Source of the DNA: Meloidogyne chitwoodi | Lineage: Eukaryota; Nematoda; Chromadorea; Rhabditida; Meloidogynidae | Direction: 5' to 3' | Assembly (NCBI GenBank): GCA_015183035.1 | Contig: JACZZP010000018.1 | Span: 1,302,001 to 1,366,000, forward strand | Length of the DNA: 64,000 nt | Shown here: in pieces, positions 9,995 to 21,512 of the stretch | Position numbering within the stretch: position 1 is the first letter of the stretch | Layout of the letters: every line of letters starts with the position of its first letter | The notes under the pieces: model-generated | Databases searched by the model: none | Told to the model about the DNA's origin: nothing | The model's input: only the letters and a program-made list of their open reading frames with translations | Position numbers and translations under genes: made by a program

Positions 9995-12900
9995 ATGGAA
10001 GGAAAAAAAATTTATAAATATTTACCAGCAAATACTAAAAGATGGCATTTATTTACATTTTCTGCATTTGTAATTTCATTAATTATTTTTTTAATTTCTT
10101 TTGCAACATTTATTTTCCTTCAAACAATGATTGAATTTAATATAAGACAGGTTAATTTTAAAAATAAAGAAATGTTTTTCTGGAACAAAAAAGAAAAATA
10201 AGAGAGTTAGGGAAATCAGAAGAAGACTCCTTAGGAAGTTTTTGTTACAATTTTTTTTAATTTTAATTTCTTTAATTTTCATTATATTTTACAGACTTCT
10301 AATTTGGATACAGGCACAATATTGCTTGATAAATGGTCAAATCCACAATATTTTATACGCACAAATATGTTTACATTTTCAGTTAAAAATCCTGATGAAG
10401 GTTTTTATTTTAATTATTTAATTTTTATTATTTTTTTAAAGTAACCAAAGGTGCAATTCCAAACCTAACAAAACTTGGGCCTTATGCTTTTGATCAAATA
10501 CAAAAACGAAAAATTCATTCAAGAGGAAATGGATCTGTTATTTATGAGACATTTCAATATTATCATTTTAATGTAAGGCAATCTCTTATTATATAAATTT
10601 AAAAAAACTTTTTTAGGAAGAAGCTTCATGTAAAGAATGTTCATTATATAATAGAATATGGATACCAAATTTGGTTTACCAAAAGTTTGTTGAAGCAGCC
10701 TCAAAACCTGCAATGAGGGTAGAATTCAAATGTCATTTTTCTTTTGACATTTTTAATTTTTGTTTTTTGAAAAATTATATTAGTTGACATTATGAAATTT
10801 ATTCTCTAATTTGGGGTGTATCATTTGAGCGATGCCGATTGAGCGCTGCCATTTGAGCGACCGTTGTAAAGGTCTCATTTGGGCGACGAATTTTAAGAAA
10901 CTTCGTCGCTCAAATGGCTGTCGCTCAAAATCTGTCTCACAAATCATCGCTCAAACGGCGTCGCTCAAATGAGACGCTCCCCTCTAATTTAAGTCAAAAT
11001 GTCAATTTTACTTTCTTTTAAAATTTCAAAATGTCAACTTTACTTTTTAATTTTGGAAAAAATGCTAACAGTTTAATATTCATAATTTTTATTTTCTTTT
11101 AAGCCTGCAATAGCTGCATTACTTGTCCAAACTCCCTTTTTGGAAGTTGAAGTTGGTGAACTTATATTTGATGGATATGCTGATCCTTTTATTGATCAAA
11201 TTTGTTCATTACCAGTTGTTAATTTTGTCTGTGAACAAATACTTGAACTTCCTGACAGAATTGGCCTTTATTACAAAGTTTGTTTAATACTTTTTTAAAT
11301 CAATTATTTAATAAAACAGAAATATAATTTTAAATGTTTTTGTAGAAAAATGGCTCATCAACTGGAATTTTTGAAGTCGAAGATGGGCACAAAGACAATG
11401 GAGAAAGTTTGGGGCGAATAATTACTTGGAATAACAGCACTTCTTTGGTAATTATTTTATTTAAAAATATTATTTGAAAAGGGTTAAATATTGTTTTGAT
11501 TTTCACGAATAAAATATTCCTTATTTAAAATAAGAAAAAATTCCTAAATTTTGAAAGGATGTTTTTAAATACCTCATCTATTTAGCCTGAATACTGGTGG
11601 GAATCACCTCAAACACGTCGAATTGAAGGAACTGATGGAACTTTAATGCCTCCATATGTAAGCAAAACAGATGTAATTCCAGTTTTTGTAGCAGAATTAT
11701 GCAGGTTTTTTTAACTTTTTAAAAATTTATTATTTCTTTTATTTATTAGAACAATAGATTTAGTTTTTCAAAAAGAAGTAGAATATGATGGAGTTCCTCT
11801 TTATCGCTTTATAATGCCAAAAGATGCTTGGGATTGGACTTTGCCTGCAAATAAAGGATTTTGTCATTCTAAGACTGGAAAACGAATATTTTCTGAACAA
11901 ACTAGTGATTGTTTACCTGTTGGTTTATTGGATGTGAGCAGATGTCAAATTGGTTAGTTGAGAAAAATTTAAATTTATTTTTTAGGAAAAGTGCTTTAAG
12001 ACTCCTTAATTTCATTTTATCTTTCCTACGTTTTTAGATAAGTTATTTAAGTTTTTTGACTTATTTCCCTTCTAATCTCTATTCCCGTTTCGACGGGGGT
12101 GATTTATAAGATCAATTTGTCGAATAAGAAAGAATGGATTAAAAAATTGAGGGGGTAAGGGATTTATAAGATCAAGTTGTCTAATAAGAAAGAATGGATT
12201 AAAAAATTGAGGGGGTAAGGGATTTATAAGATCAAGTTGTCTAATAAGAAAGAATGGATTAAAAAATTGAGGGGGTAAGGGATTTATAAGATCAATTTGT
12301 CGAATAAGAAAGAATGGATTAAAAAATTGAGGGGGTAAGGGATTTATAAGATCAATTTGTCGAATAAAAAAGAACCCTTATAATCATTATCCCCGTTTCG
12401 GCGGGGGTAAATCTTTATTTATTTCGTTTAGTTAAGTTTTTTGTCTTATATCCCCTTATATTCAATATCCCCGTTTCGGCGGGGGTAAATCTTTATTTAT
12501 TTCGTTTAGTTAAGTTTTTTGTCTTATATCCCCTTATATTTAATATTCCCGTTTCGGCGGGGGTAAATCTTTATTTATTTCGTTTAGTTAAGTTTTTTGT
12601 CTTATATCCCCTTATAATTTCTACCGCTTTTAGACTTATATTTCAATTTTTCTTATTCCATCATTTTATAAATTTAAAACATTATATATTAATATTATTT
12701 AATTTCAAGGAGAACCTCCAATTGTTGTATCTCAATCTAATTTTCTCTACTCTCCAGAATACGTTCAAAAATCAATTGAAGGAATTCAATTTCCAGCAAT
12801 TCAAGAACGTGACCAAATAGAAATTGATTTGGAACCAAGATTGGGAACAATAATTCAAGCACATCGTCGTTTTCTAATAAGTATATCAATGTGGAAAGGG

Positions 12901-13366
12901 GCTAATCTTTCTATGAGGTTTTTTTGATTTCTTTAATTTATTTAATTTTATTTATTTTTAGTGAACTTGTCAACCTTCACAGTAGTGTTGTTCCAGTACT
13001 TGAAATTGATGAATATGTTTGTTTTTTTATTTTTTAAATTATTTTTTAACTTTTTATAATTTAGATACACGTAGATAATGATAGTCTTGCCTTGATTAAA
13101 ACAAAACTTCTTTTGGTAGAAAAATCTGCTCAAATTGGTTCAATTTCTGGTGTTATACTTTCTTTGATGGTTATATCTGCAGTTTTAGCTTTTGTCTTTT
13201 ATAGGGTTTTTTTTAATTTTTATGAAGTGATTTTATTTTTTAATTTTAGAAATGCCGTCGTGGAAAGTCCATTAATAAGAATCATATTGCAAATGGAAGT
13301 GCCATAGTTTCTCCAACTCCATTAGCATTCCCTAATGGACGAGTATTTGATCAATCTACTTTTTAA
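9995..13366 (+). CDS. CD36/SCARB-family scavenger receptor, first of tandem pair
   Basis: Class B scavenger receptor of the CD36/SCARB/LIMP-2 family; members bind lipids, lipoproteins or modified ligands at the plasma membrane or lysosome. Exon 1 encodes a short cytosolic N-terminus and TM1 (VISLIIFLISFATFIFL). The large extracellular loop contains family landmarks such as GPYAFDQI (near 10480), LLVQTPFLEVEVGELIFDGY (near 11120), an NNSTSLPEYWWES segment, GTDGTLMPPYV (near 11630) and IMPKDAWDWTLPANKGFC. TM2 is GVILSLMVISAVLAFVFYR (near 13150), followed by a short basic tail ending VFDQSTF; stop 13364-13366. About 12 exons. An inverted-repeat element (10813-10981) and a minisatellite (12001-12615) occupy introns. 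It lies 609 bp upstream of a second family member. Orthology to a particular C. elegans scav gene cannot be set. Confidence 0.92.
10813..10981. mobile_element. Fold-back element with iterated 14-bp ends (MULE-like)
   Basis: A 169-bp inverted-repeat element in a CD36-like intron. The left arm has 14-bp iterations CATTTGAGCGATGC, CGATTGAGCGCTGC, CATTTGAGCGACCG; the right arm carries complementary CGCTCAAATG iterations. It begins GGGGTGT and ends GCTCCC. The 9-bp sequence CTCTAATTT flanks it on both sides (10804-10812 and 10982-10990). A 9-bp duplication is the usual footprint of Mutator-like transposition. Confidence 0.85.
12001..12369. repeat. 60-bp minisatellite inside a CD36-gene intron
   Basis: Exactly 60-bp units start GATTTATAAGATCAA at 12101, 12161, 12221, 12281 and 12341, the last one partial. 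Units differ only by a few substitutions, such as AAGTTGTCTAAT versus AATTTGTCGAAT. The array is preceded (about 12023-12100) by a diverged copy of the 78-bp unit found at 12375-12615, so the 60-bp array sits inside the 78-bp array. Intronic; not coding. Confidence 0.95.
12375..12615. repeat. 78-bp minisatellite with GC hairpin core
   Basis: About three units of 78 bp, each holding CCCCGTTTCGGCGGGGG, a self-complementary GC hairpin in very AT-rich surroundings. Cores start at 12391, 12469 and 12547. The rest of each unit includes TCGTTTAGTTAAGTTTTTTG. Same intron as the 60-bp array. Confidence 0.93.
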
Positions 13367-13975
13367 GTTTTTTTCTATATATTTTTGTTTACTTTTCAAT
13401 TTTTAAAAATTTCTTGCCGCTCAAAAAAGATTTAAAAACTAAAATAAATTTTTGTATAAATTTTATTTTCTGAGATATAACCTGGTGTTCTTCAATTATT
13501 TTTCTTTTATTTTCCAAATATTTTTATAATTATTACTATAAAAAAATAAGTATTCTAATTTTAAATATTTAATTTTTAAAGGTTTTGTTAAATATTTTAA
13601 TTGGTTAATACTTATATTGATTTTCTTTTTATATTTTATTTTACTAATGTTTTTCCTTTTGTGGTCTATCCTGGATAATTACTGACTCATTTTTATTATA
13701 AATATATTTCTTTATTTTTTAGCATTTATAGAGATGTCATTTAATCTTTATTTTATCAAATAGTTATTTTTTATTGCTCTTTGATTTTTTAAAAATAGGT
13801 TTATATATTGCCTCATTTTTGTAAAATGTGATAAAAATTATATATTCAAATTTGTTTTATTTTTAAAAAATACTTCATGTCAATATTATTTTACAATAAA
13901 TATTTTTAATTTAATAGTTTTTAAATTTATTATTACATTTTTTCTATAAATTAAAAATATTTTCTTTTTTTTCAG
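13367..13975. other. Spacer between the two CD36-like genes
   Basis: 609 bp of AT-rich sequence with no ORF or repeat of note. It ends in TTTTTTTTCAG immediately before the next ATG, a strong acceptor with no upstream exon. That fits SL trans-splicing and would allow, but does not prove, a two-gene operon. Confidence 0.6.
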
Positions 13976-16349
13976 ATGAGTTTTTGCTCAATACGACATT
14001 GTTTTTATATTATTTTTGTGGCAATTGGTTTAATTTCGATAATTTTGGGTATTTTTGCATTTATTTTTGTTCCAAATTTAATTGATCGAATTGTTAAAGA
14101 AGTATGATTTTTTAAATTTAATTTTAAAATTTATTTCTTAGAAGACATATCTTGGCAGAGAAGCTAATGGAACTGACAATCTTGTTTTAAAAATGTTTCG
14201 TGACCCTCCTTATGACATTAAACTTCAAATTTGGACATTTTCTACTTTAAATTTGGATGATGTTATGAATAAAGGAAAAAGGCCAATTTTAGAAGAAAAG
14301 GGTCCTTATACATTTAGGTTTAATTAATTAATTTTTTTAAATTATTTTAATATTTTTTTAGTGTTTTAATGCACAAAACAAACATTAATTTTACTAAAAA
14401 CAATACTCGTTTATTTTTTCGTAATAAAAGAAGTTATTTTTTTAATAAAAATCAGTCATGTGACAATTGTAGTTTATCTGATAGAGTTATTGTTCCAAAC
14501 ATACTTTTTCAGGTTTTTATTATTATTTTTTAGTAATTTAATAAATTAAATAAAAAGAAAATAATTGATATAACAACTGGACAATCTTTTTTAATTCGTA
14601 AAATGGTTGAAATATTAATTCGAAATAAAGAAAAAGTATTTATTAATACAACTGTATCAGAATTATTATTTGATGGATATGAAGATGAAATTATTAAAAA
14701 TATTTGTTCAAAAGTTCCAATTATTTGCAAAGCTTTGAATGTTCCAGAAAGGATTGGATTATTTTATGGAGTAATTAATTAATTATTATTTAAAGACACT
14801 GGTGTTGTTTGTGGTTAGGTGGTAATGTTCTTGGTTAGTGGTTTTGATATGTTATGGTTCGACCCCTTTTGATATTTACTTTTGTTGAAAAATATTTATA
14901 TTTTAATTAATTTATTTTTTTCAGCAAAATGGAACTGATGACGGAATTTATGAAGTTTTTTTATTTTATTAAGAAAATAGTAATAATTTATTTCTTTAAA
15001 GGTGAATACTGGTTTAAACAATATTGATTTATTGGATAAAGTATATTCTTGGAATGGAAATAAAGGAAAATTAACAAATAAAACTTGGTATGGGGAACAG
15101 GCTAGAATGATAAATGGAACAGGTTTATTTATTTATTTTTAATTTGAAAAAATAAAAGAATCTACAAACGAATTTTATAATTTATTAATTTAATATTTTT
15201 TAGATGCTGAACTTTTCACTCCTGGCCTTTATAAACGTGATAAATTACAAATGTATTATTATTATATTTTATTTTTTTAATTAACATTTTTTAGATTTAT
15301 AGGACAACTTTGCCGGTTTGTTTTTTATTTTTGTTTAAATTATTTAAAATGAAAAAATTTAGCTCTTTTGACCTTGAAAAGCAGAGTACAGCTTTGACTT
15401 CTGATATTCCAGTTTTTCGTTATTCACAACCTAAGAATTTTTTAGAAGTTGAAACTCAACAAGAACAAGGATTTTGCAATCCAAAAGCTGCCGATTATTT
15501 TCACAATAGTTCAATACAAAAAAGTAAATATTAATTTATTTATAAAATTATTTTTAAATTAAAAAATAATTATATTTTACTAGAAATATAATTAATTTAA
15601 AAATAATTATTTATAATTATCACCCTTGGGGATCGAACCTTGTGTCCCTTCTTGCGAATCAAACACACTTGCACTTAACCACACATTTGGGAAGCGATAT
15701 TTTTAAATATTGCATTATAGATTGAATAAATTATAAAAATGTTTTTTTCCATTTAAACAGGTGGATGTGCACCCAAAGGATTGTTAGAAATGTCAACTTG
15801 TTTTCCAGGCCAGCCACGAATTTTATGGTCAAATGCTCATTTTTTAAATGCTCCAGAGGTTCTTTTACTTAAAGGAATGCGTTCACCATCAAATGAAGAT
15901 AATTCTTATTTTGATATTGAACCAATTACTGGAGTTGTTGTTGGAGTACAACAAAAATCTCAATTAAATTTGGGAATGCTTAGAGGAGATTTAAGGTTTT
16001 TCTTTTCTTTTTTTTTAATAAATTAATTTCCTCTCTTTAGTATAACTAAAAAAATGCGTGACTTAATTGTTCCAATTATTTGGATTAATGAAAGTGCAAT
16101 TATTGACTTTAATACTAAAGAACAACTTAAATTACCAATAAAAATGATTACTTATACATATATTGGTGGTTGGATTTTATTACTTTTTGGCTCATTTTGC
16201 TTTTCTTTAATTATTGGATTAATTTTTGTGAGACGATTTAAGAAATTTGTGCAGGTTAATTTAAAATAAATAATTTTTTTCATTAATTTTAGGAACAGAA
16301 TGACAGCGTTGATTCGCCTTTAATTAATTCACCTCAACCAAATACATAA
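13976..16349 (+). CDS. CD36/SCARB-family scavenger receptor, second of tandem pair
   Basis: Second class B scavenger receptor. The ATG lies directly after an AG acceptor at 13974-13975. Exon 1 encodes TM1 (FVAIGLISIILGIFAFIFV). Ectodomain landmarks include EEKGPYTFS (near 14300), VSELLFDGYEDEIIKNIC (near 14655), a CDNC motif, NVPERIGLFYG, WYGEQARMINGT (near 15090) and FIGQLCRSFDLEKQS. A cysteine-containing region GGCAPKGLLEMSTCFPGQP (near 15765) follows. TM2 is YIGGWILLLFGSFCFSLIIG (near 16160), with a short tail ending SPQPNT; stop 16347-16349. It shares family architecture with its upstream neighbour but little exact sequence, implying an old duplication. Two tRNA-like sequences lie in introns at 14805-14870 and 15621-15696. 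Ligand unknown. Confidence 0.92.
14805..14870 (+). repeat. tRNA-like (SINE-like) sequence with A and B boxes
   Basis: Within an intron. An A-box-like TGGTTAGGTGG is followed about 35 bases later by a B box GGTTCGACCC. The acceptor and T stems do not pair well, so this is not a canonical tRNA. It looks like a decayed tRNA or tRNA-derived element. Confidence 0.45.
15621..15696 (-). repeat. tRNA-like (SINE-like) sequence, minus strand
   Basis: Read on the minus strand: TGGTTAAGTGC (A-box-like) then GGTTCGATCCC (B box) about 40 bases on. It lies in a CD36-like intron. Stems are imperfect, so it is probably a tRNA-derived remnant rather than a working tRNA. Confidence 0.5.
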
Positions 16350-17757
16350 AAATAAAAAAAATATTTTTCAACATTGACATTTTTTAATAAAATAAAGTTT
16401 TTTCATTTAAATTCCAATAAAATCTTAAAAAAAGCATTTTAACCATAAGTGGTCCAAAAGGTTATAATACCTTTTTAAAAAAAAATTTAATTAAATTTTT
16501 ATAATTTTTTAAAATTATTTAGACCGATTCTTTATTTCGGATCGATTTTCGGGTTTTTAAATTATTATTATTTTTTAAAAAATATTTAATAAATTTATAT
16601 TTTTGTAAATTAATTTTCATTTATTTTTTAAAATTGGAATATATTTTCAATTAAACGATTACGGTATAAAACAATCATAGTAAATAATATAAAAAGGCTA
16701 TTTTTCTTTATTTTTTCTCTTCGTTTTATAGACTATTCTTCTTTTCTTTTTCCACTTAATATATGAAAATTCAATTTATTTTTTTTAAATAATTAAGAAA
16801 ATAATTTTTTGAAAGAATTTATAGAATAATTAGATAGAATTTTTGGCTTTGGGGGTTGACCTCTTAAAAATATTAAAAAGAAGTAAAATTTAATTTTTTT
16901 TAATTTTTAATCACTATATTTATAATTTTATTGTTTTTAATGAAGACAGTAGTTTTGTTGTTGTAATGCTTATTTCTTTTTTACAATTTACTCTTTTATT
17001 AAAATAAACTTAAATTAATTTAACTCATCTAATTTTGTAAAAAACACAGATTTGGAAATATTAATATAAATTTTATTTTTTTTTTAATTTTTATTTGCAG
17101 AATTTTGCTTGTTCTAATGTTTCGCCTATCTATTTCTCCAATTTTTCAGCACATTGAAACTTTTTTAATTTTTAGAATTTTAAATTTTAGGAGAAAATAC
17201 AAAAAAGATCATAAAAGTTAATAATACCTTTTAAAAAAAATTTTTAATTTCCTAAAATTATTTTTTTAGACCTCTTCTATTTATTTTTCTGATTAATTTT
17301 AGGTATATTTAAAATATTATTTTTTTAATATTTAATTAATTTATTTGTAAATTACCTAATTTAATTTTAATAAATTAAAAAAAAAGAAGCATTTCTTGAC
17401 ATATTTTTATTTACAAAAAATATTTTTTTATTAATTTAAAAAATTAATATAATAATAAAAGTTTGTTTTTAAGTGTGTTGGCATTATACAAAATAAAATA
17501 TTAAATATTTTTGGCAAAAATTAAGTAAAAGAATTGGACAAAAAATAAAATTAAATTAAAAACCAATTATTAGAGATTTAAAATAAATAATTTTAGAGAG
17601 AGAAAATCTTTAAAAAATAAATTTATTTATTTTTTAAAAATCAAAAATTGGTTTTCTTCACATAATGTATATAAAATAATATTTATTTTTATTATGACCA
17701 GATATATTTATTTATTTATTTACCCGTTTAATTTAATTTAAAAATTAATTAATAATA
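16350..17757. other. Intergenic region with diverged direct repeat
   Basis: The convergent spacer between the second CD36-like gene (+) and the amine GPCR (-). Two diverged direct copies of about 150 bp are visible, near 16458-16620 and 17215-17360. Both run TAATACCTTTTTAAAAAA, AAAATTATTT(TTTT)AGACC, then a T-rich tail. No gene is seen. Confidence 0.5.
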
Positions 17758-20690
17758 TTATCGCTTAGAAAAAAATAGCGCCTTTTTCAAAATTCTTTTA
17801 AAAGCCATTCTAAAGTCAAGAGAAAATATTGTATAAATAATTGGATTTAATGCAGAATTTAAATAACCTTAAATTAATTTAAATATTTAATTTAAATAAA
17901 TTTAATTAAATAATACCTAGCCAATTAAATATTTGTTCCATTAAAGGAGGAATATTTCTACATTCACTTTCACCTGTTATTTTTATACAAAATGGTCGAT
18001 AAAGAGAAAGTACAAAGAAAGGTGTCCAACAACAAAAGAATGTTCCCTTTAAATTAATTTATTAAAATAAAATTAAATATCTAAGCATAAATATTTAATT
18101 AATTTATTCTGAAATCTCTTAAATTAATTAATTAAATAAAAATTAAACCGTAATAATAGCTAAAGTTCTCCAAGCTTTTCTTTCTCTTCTAGTTTCTACT
18201 GACTCTTTTTTTTTATTTCTTTTTTTTCTTCCTCTTTCAGCAATATTTTTTAAATGTTTTGGAAATGTTATTATTATTTGATTTTGTTCTTCTTTTTCTT
18301 CTTTTATAATAATATCACCATTTTTTATTCCATTTTTAAATTCTTCATTTGCTTTAAATTCTGTCTCTTCTATTTTTAATATTATATTATTATTTTCTTT
18401 TTCTTCATTTTTATATGAATTGATACTTTTAGGCGATGAATCTGTTGTATTCTAAAAAATAATTTAAAAAAGATTGTTCAATTTATTTAAAATATTTTAT
18501 TACCTTATTAATTTGAGAATTAGTAGTGCAATTATTATTATTATTTTGTGAAATATTAGCATCTGTTGATGTTTTTTGAGCAATTGGTGATGACTAAATA
18601 AAATTAAAATATAAAGGAAAAGTCTTTTAAAAATTCCAAAAATATTTGGCAATGAAATGGTCTAAAGAAAAAACATCGTACATTTCGTTGACAGAAATTG
18701 CACGACATTTTGTCCCAACAGCAAAAAATCGTGGGCTCTGTTAAACGAAATGTAGTTTTTTTGCCGTAAAGACGAAATGTCGTGCAATTTTGTTTGATGA
18801 AATGTATAAGTCCCAAAAAAAACATTTTTTGAAACAAAAAATATGACAAGACTCTAACGGTATGTTTTAAAGAGTCTGGAACGGGAATTGTGTCACGTTT
18901 CCCCTTCCCGGTTTCTTTTCAAAATTCTTATTTAAATAACAAACATTTTGTTGTTCTAATAAATCTAATTGTTGTTTACTAATTTTTAAAGGTATAGAAG
19001 AATCATCAATTCCTCTATTTAATGTTTTTCTATTTCTTTCCCGTCTAAAACGTTTTTTTGCTGCTCTCATAATTTTATAGTAAATAATGATTATGGCAAT
19101 TAAAGGAATATAAAAGGCAGTTGAAGTTGAAAATATCTGATAAGCTATATCTTGAGAAATTAAACAAATCTTTTGATTTTCAACACGAGAAACAAAGCCA
19201 TTATCTTAAAAGAATTAAGAAAATACTAAAATACCTTCCCTATAAAAGGGGACAATTCACCGAATATATATTTGGTAAATTGTCTCTTTCCTCAATTTTA
19301 TTTTAAAAAACCTTTAAGATGAAGAAATTCAAATTGTGGTGCTAAAGAAATGAGCAAAGAAAGTACCCAAATAACAAAAAGCATAGAAAATATTCTTTGT
19401 GGTGTTCTATTTTGAGTATAATAAATATTTGTTATAGACCAATAACGATCTAATGCAATAGCCACTAAATGAAGTATTGAAGAAGTACAAACCAATACTA
19501 TTAAATAATTTAATTAATTAATTTTCTATGTCATTTTCTTATCTTTTTGGGTTAAATAAAATTAAAAATAAATTTATTTTATTATTTTAATAAATTATTT
19601 AATTAAAAATAATTAAAACTAACCATCTACACTTATCCAAAAATCACATAAAGTAACGCCTATTTCCCATTTTTGTCTTAATGTTGTCCAAGCACCAACA
19701 GGAGTTATTAAAATACCAACCTTTTTTAAATAAATATTAAAAACAATTTAATATTTAAAAATATACCATTAAATCAGCAACAGCTAAAGAAAATATTAAA
19801 TAATATTGTGGTCTACATCTCAAATCTCTTTCAATTAAAATTGCCAAAATTACTAATAAATTCCCCAGAACACATAAAAATATTAAAATAAAAAGTAATA
19901 AACCAATAAATATTGAAAATAATAAACCCATTAAATTAAATTGTGAAGAAGAAGAAAATAATAATAATTGTTCTTTTAATTGTTCTTCTTCTTCTTTTTC
20001 TGTTGGTAATAATGTTATCTTAAATTTAATTAAATGAATTAAATATTACTGTAGAGATTAAATGAACTTTAAAGAGGAAAGTGTTAGTTAAGTAATTGGT
20101 TAAGTGGTGAAGTGTTTACGCTATAATTGTATCAATGTTTTTAAGGTTGTGGGTTCGAATCCAACTATGGCCAAATAATTTTAAAAAAATTATTTTTATG
20201 TTAAAAAATAAAATAATATTTTTTTTATAATTTTAAAACAAAAATAAATATTTTTAATTAAAAAATAATTTTATTATTCTTTAATTAATGAAGAAAATAA
20301 TTAAATAGTTTTATTTTTACCCTTTAAAAATTATTTTTTTTTAAATTTCTTTTATTTTCCACTTCAAACTTTTTAGGAAAAAAAAAATAAAATTTTTTTT
20401 CATCTTTTCTTAATTAAAATTGAAAGGCCATCAATAAATTTATTACTACTAAATAAAAATATAAAAAAACTTCATTGCCCTTTTTTAATTCTTTTTTTTT
20501 ATTTTTGCTTTAGGCTATTTTATTTTTTAAAATTAAAAATAAATAAATATTTATTTCTTTTATTTGCGTGACCTTTGTAATTAAAAAGAAAAATTAATTT
20601 TATTATTTATTTTTAAAAATAATTATTTATTTATTTAATTACCTCATTTAAAGAAGTAATATTAGTTGAATAAATAGAAGAAGAAAACAT
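17758..20690 (-). CDS. Biogenic-amine GPCR, 5-HT1/SER-4-like
   Basis: Rhodopsin-family amine receptor on the minus strand. Exons: 20643-20690, 19767-20018, 19624-19720, 19312-19497, one from 19204 downward, then smaller ones to the stop at 17758-17760. TM1 ends [12 protein letters not shown]2 has [12 protein letters not shown]3 has the amine-binding Asp in WISVDVLVCTSS and ends DRYWSITNI with RTPQRIF in the second loop. TM5 starts [19 protein letters not shown]. The third loop is Asn/Lys-rich. TM6 is AWRTLAIIT then [22 protein letters not shown]7 is [18 protein letters not shown], with a tail of about 20 residues. The TM3 Asp, DRY and NPxxY equivalents are intact. The TM5-TM7 pattern favours a Gi-type serotonin receptor, but tyramine cannot be excluded. 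The donor after 18890 is uncertain, and a MITE lies in that intron. Confidence 0.88.
18675..18814 (+). mobile_element. MITE family 'ACATTTCGTC', copy 3
   Basis: About 140-bp palindromic copy, starting ACATTTCGTTGACAG-like sequence and ending GATGAAATGTATAAGTCC. AAAAAACA occurs just outside both ends, a likely target duplication. It sits in the third-loop intron of the amine GPCR. Confidence 0.82.
20080..20173 (+). repeat. tRNA-like (SINE-like) sequence
   Basis: TTGGTTAAGTGG (A box, near 20096) and GGGTTCGAATCC (B box, near 20150) lie on the plus strand in the first intron of the minus-strand amine GPCR. A downstream CCAACTATGGCC gives only partial stem pairing. Most likely a tRNA-derived element. 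Confidence 0.5.
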
Positions 20691-21320
20691 TTTATTAAAT
20701 TAATTAATTAATTAATTGTTGTTTCATTTATTTAATTAATTAAATATAAAAATTAAATTAAATATATTTATTTAAATTAATTAATTAATTAATATTATTT
20801 TAAAATTAAATAAATTAAATAATTTTAATTTTTAAAATATTTATAGAAGAATGCTTCTAAAAAAAGAATTAAATAAAGAGAGAAGACTCTTTTTTTGTTA
20901 AAAAAAGTCAAAGTTTATTTTTTTTAAATTATTATTATTTTTTTTAAATTCTATTTTTAATTTTAAAAAATTACTAAAAATAAAATTAATTTAAAATAAA
21001 TATATTTTAAGAAAAAGAAGATTTTTAAATTAATTTAAATAATTTTTTTTTGAAGGTTTTCTTTTAAAGAATTAAAAGAATATTTTTAAAAAAAAAATAT
21101 TTATATTTATTTAATTAAAAATCTCTGAACATTTATTTTTTGTTATAAAAGAAAAGAATTTACATAAAATAAATATATAATATTTATTTTATGTAAATAA
21201 ATAAATATTTATTTAAAATATTCTAACAAATTAATTAATTAATTATTTTTTATTTATTTTTTAATTAATTAATTTTAAAAAATAAAAAGGAATGTGTCTT
21301 TTTGTTGAATAATAATAATT

Positions 21321-21512
21321 GGATAAACATGAATATCTATTAGCCAATTGGTCAAACTGCCAATTCGGTCAACTAATAAAACACTCCCAATGTTTGCATG
21401 AAAACCTCCAAGTTTGCACGGGACCAACTAGTTGCAAGAGATTTGACCGAATTGGCAATTGGACCAATTGGCTAATTAGATATTCAGAGTTTCGATATTC
21501 AGGGGTGGACCC
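21321..21512. mobile_element. Inverted-repeat element 'TAGCCAATTGG', copy 1
   Basis: About 190 bp. The left arm reads GAATATCTATTAGCCAATTGG; the right arm reads CCAATTGGCTAATTAGATATTC and ends GGGGTGGACCC. The interior repeats the motif (GGTCAAACTGCCAATTCGGTC against GACCGAATTGGCAATTGGACC). A second copy is at 59359-59540. A spurious 65-codon frame crosses it. Confidence 0.82.

Noticed and set aside
12101..12369. Regular 60-bp repeats resembling a CRISPR array
   Set aside because: Units are identical along their full length with no variable spacers, lie in an intron of a nematode gene, and have no cas genes nearby. It is a minisatellite.
14805..14870. Functional tRNA genes
   Set aside because: None of the five tRNA-like sequences has a properly paired acceptor stem together with a seven-base anticodon loop on a five-pair stem, so they are listed as tRNA-like repeats.
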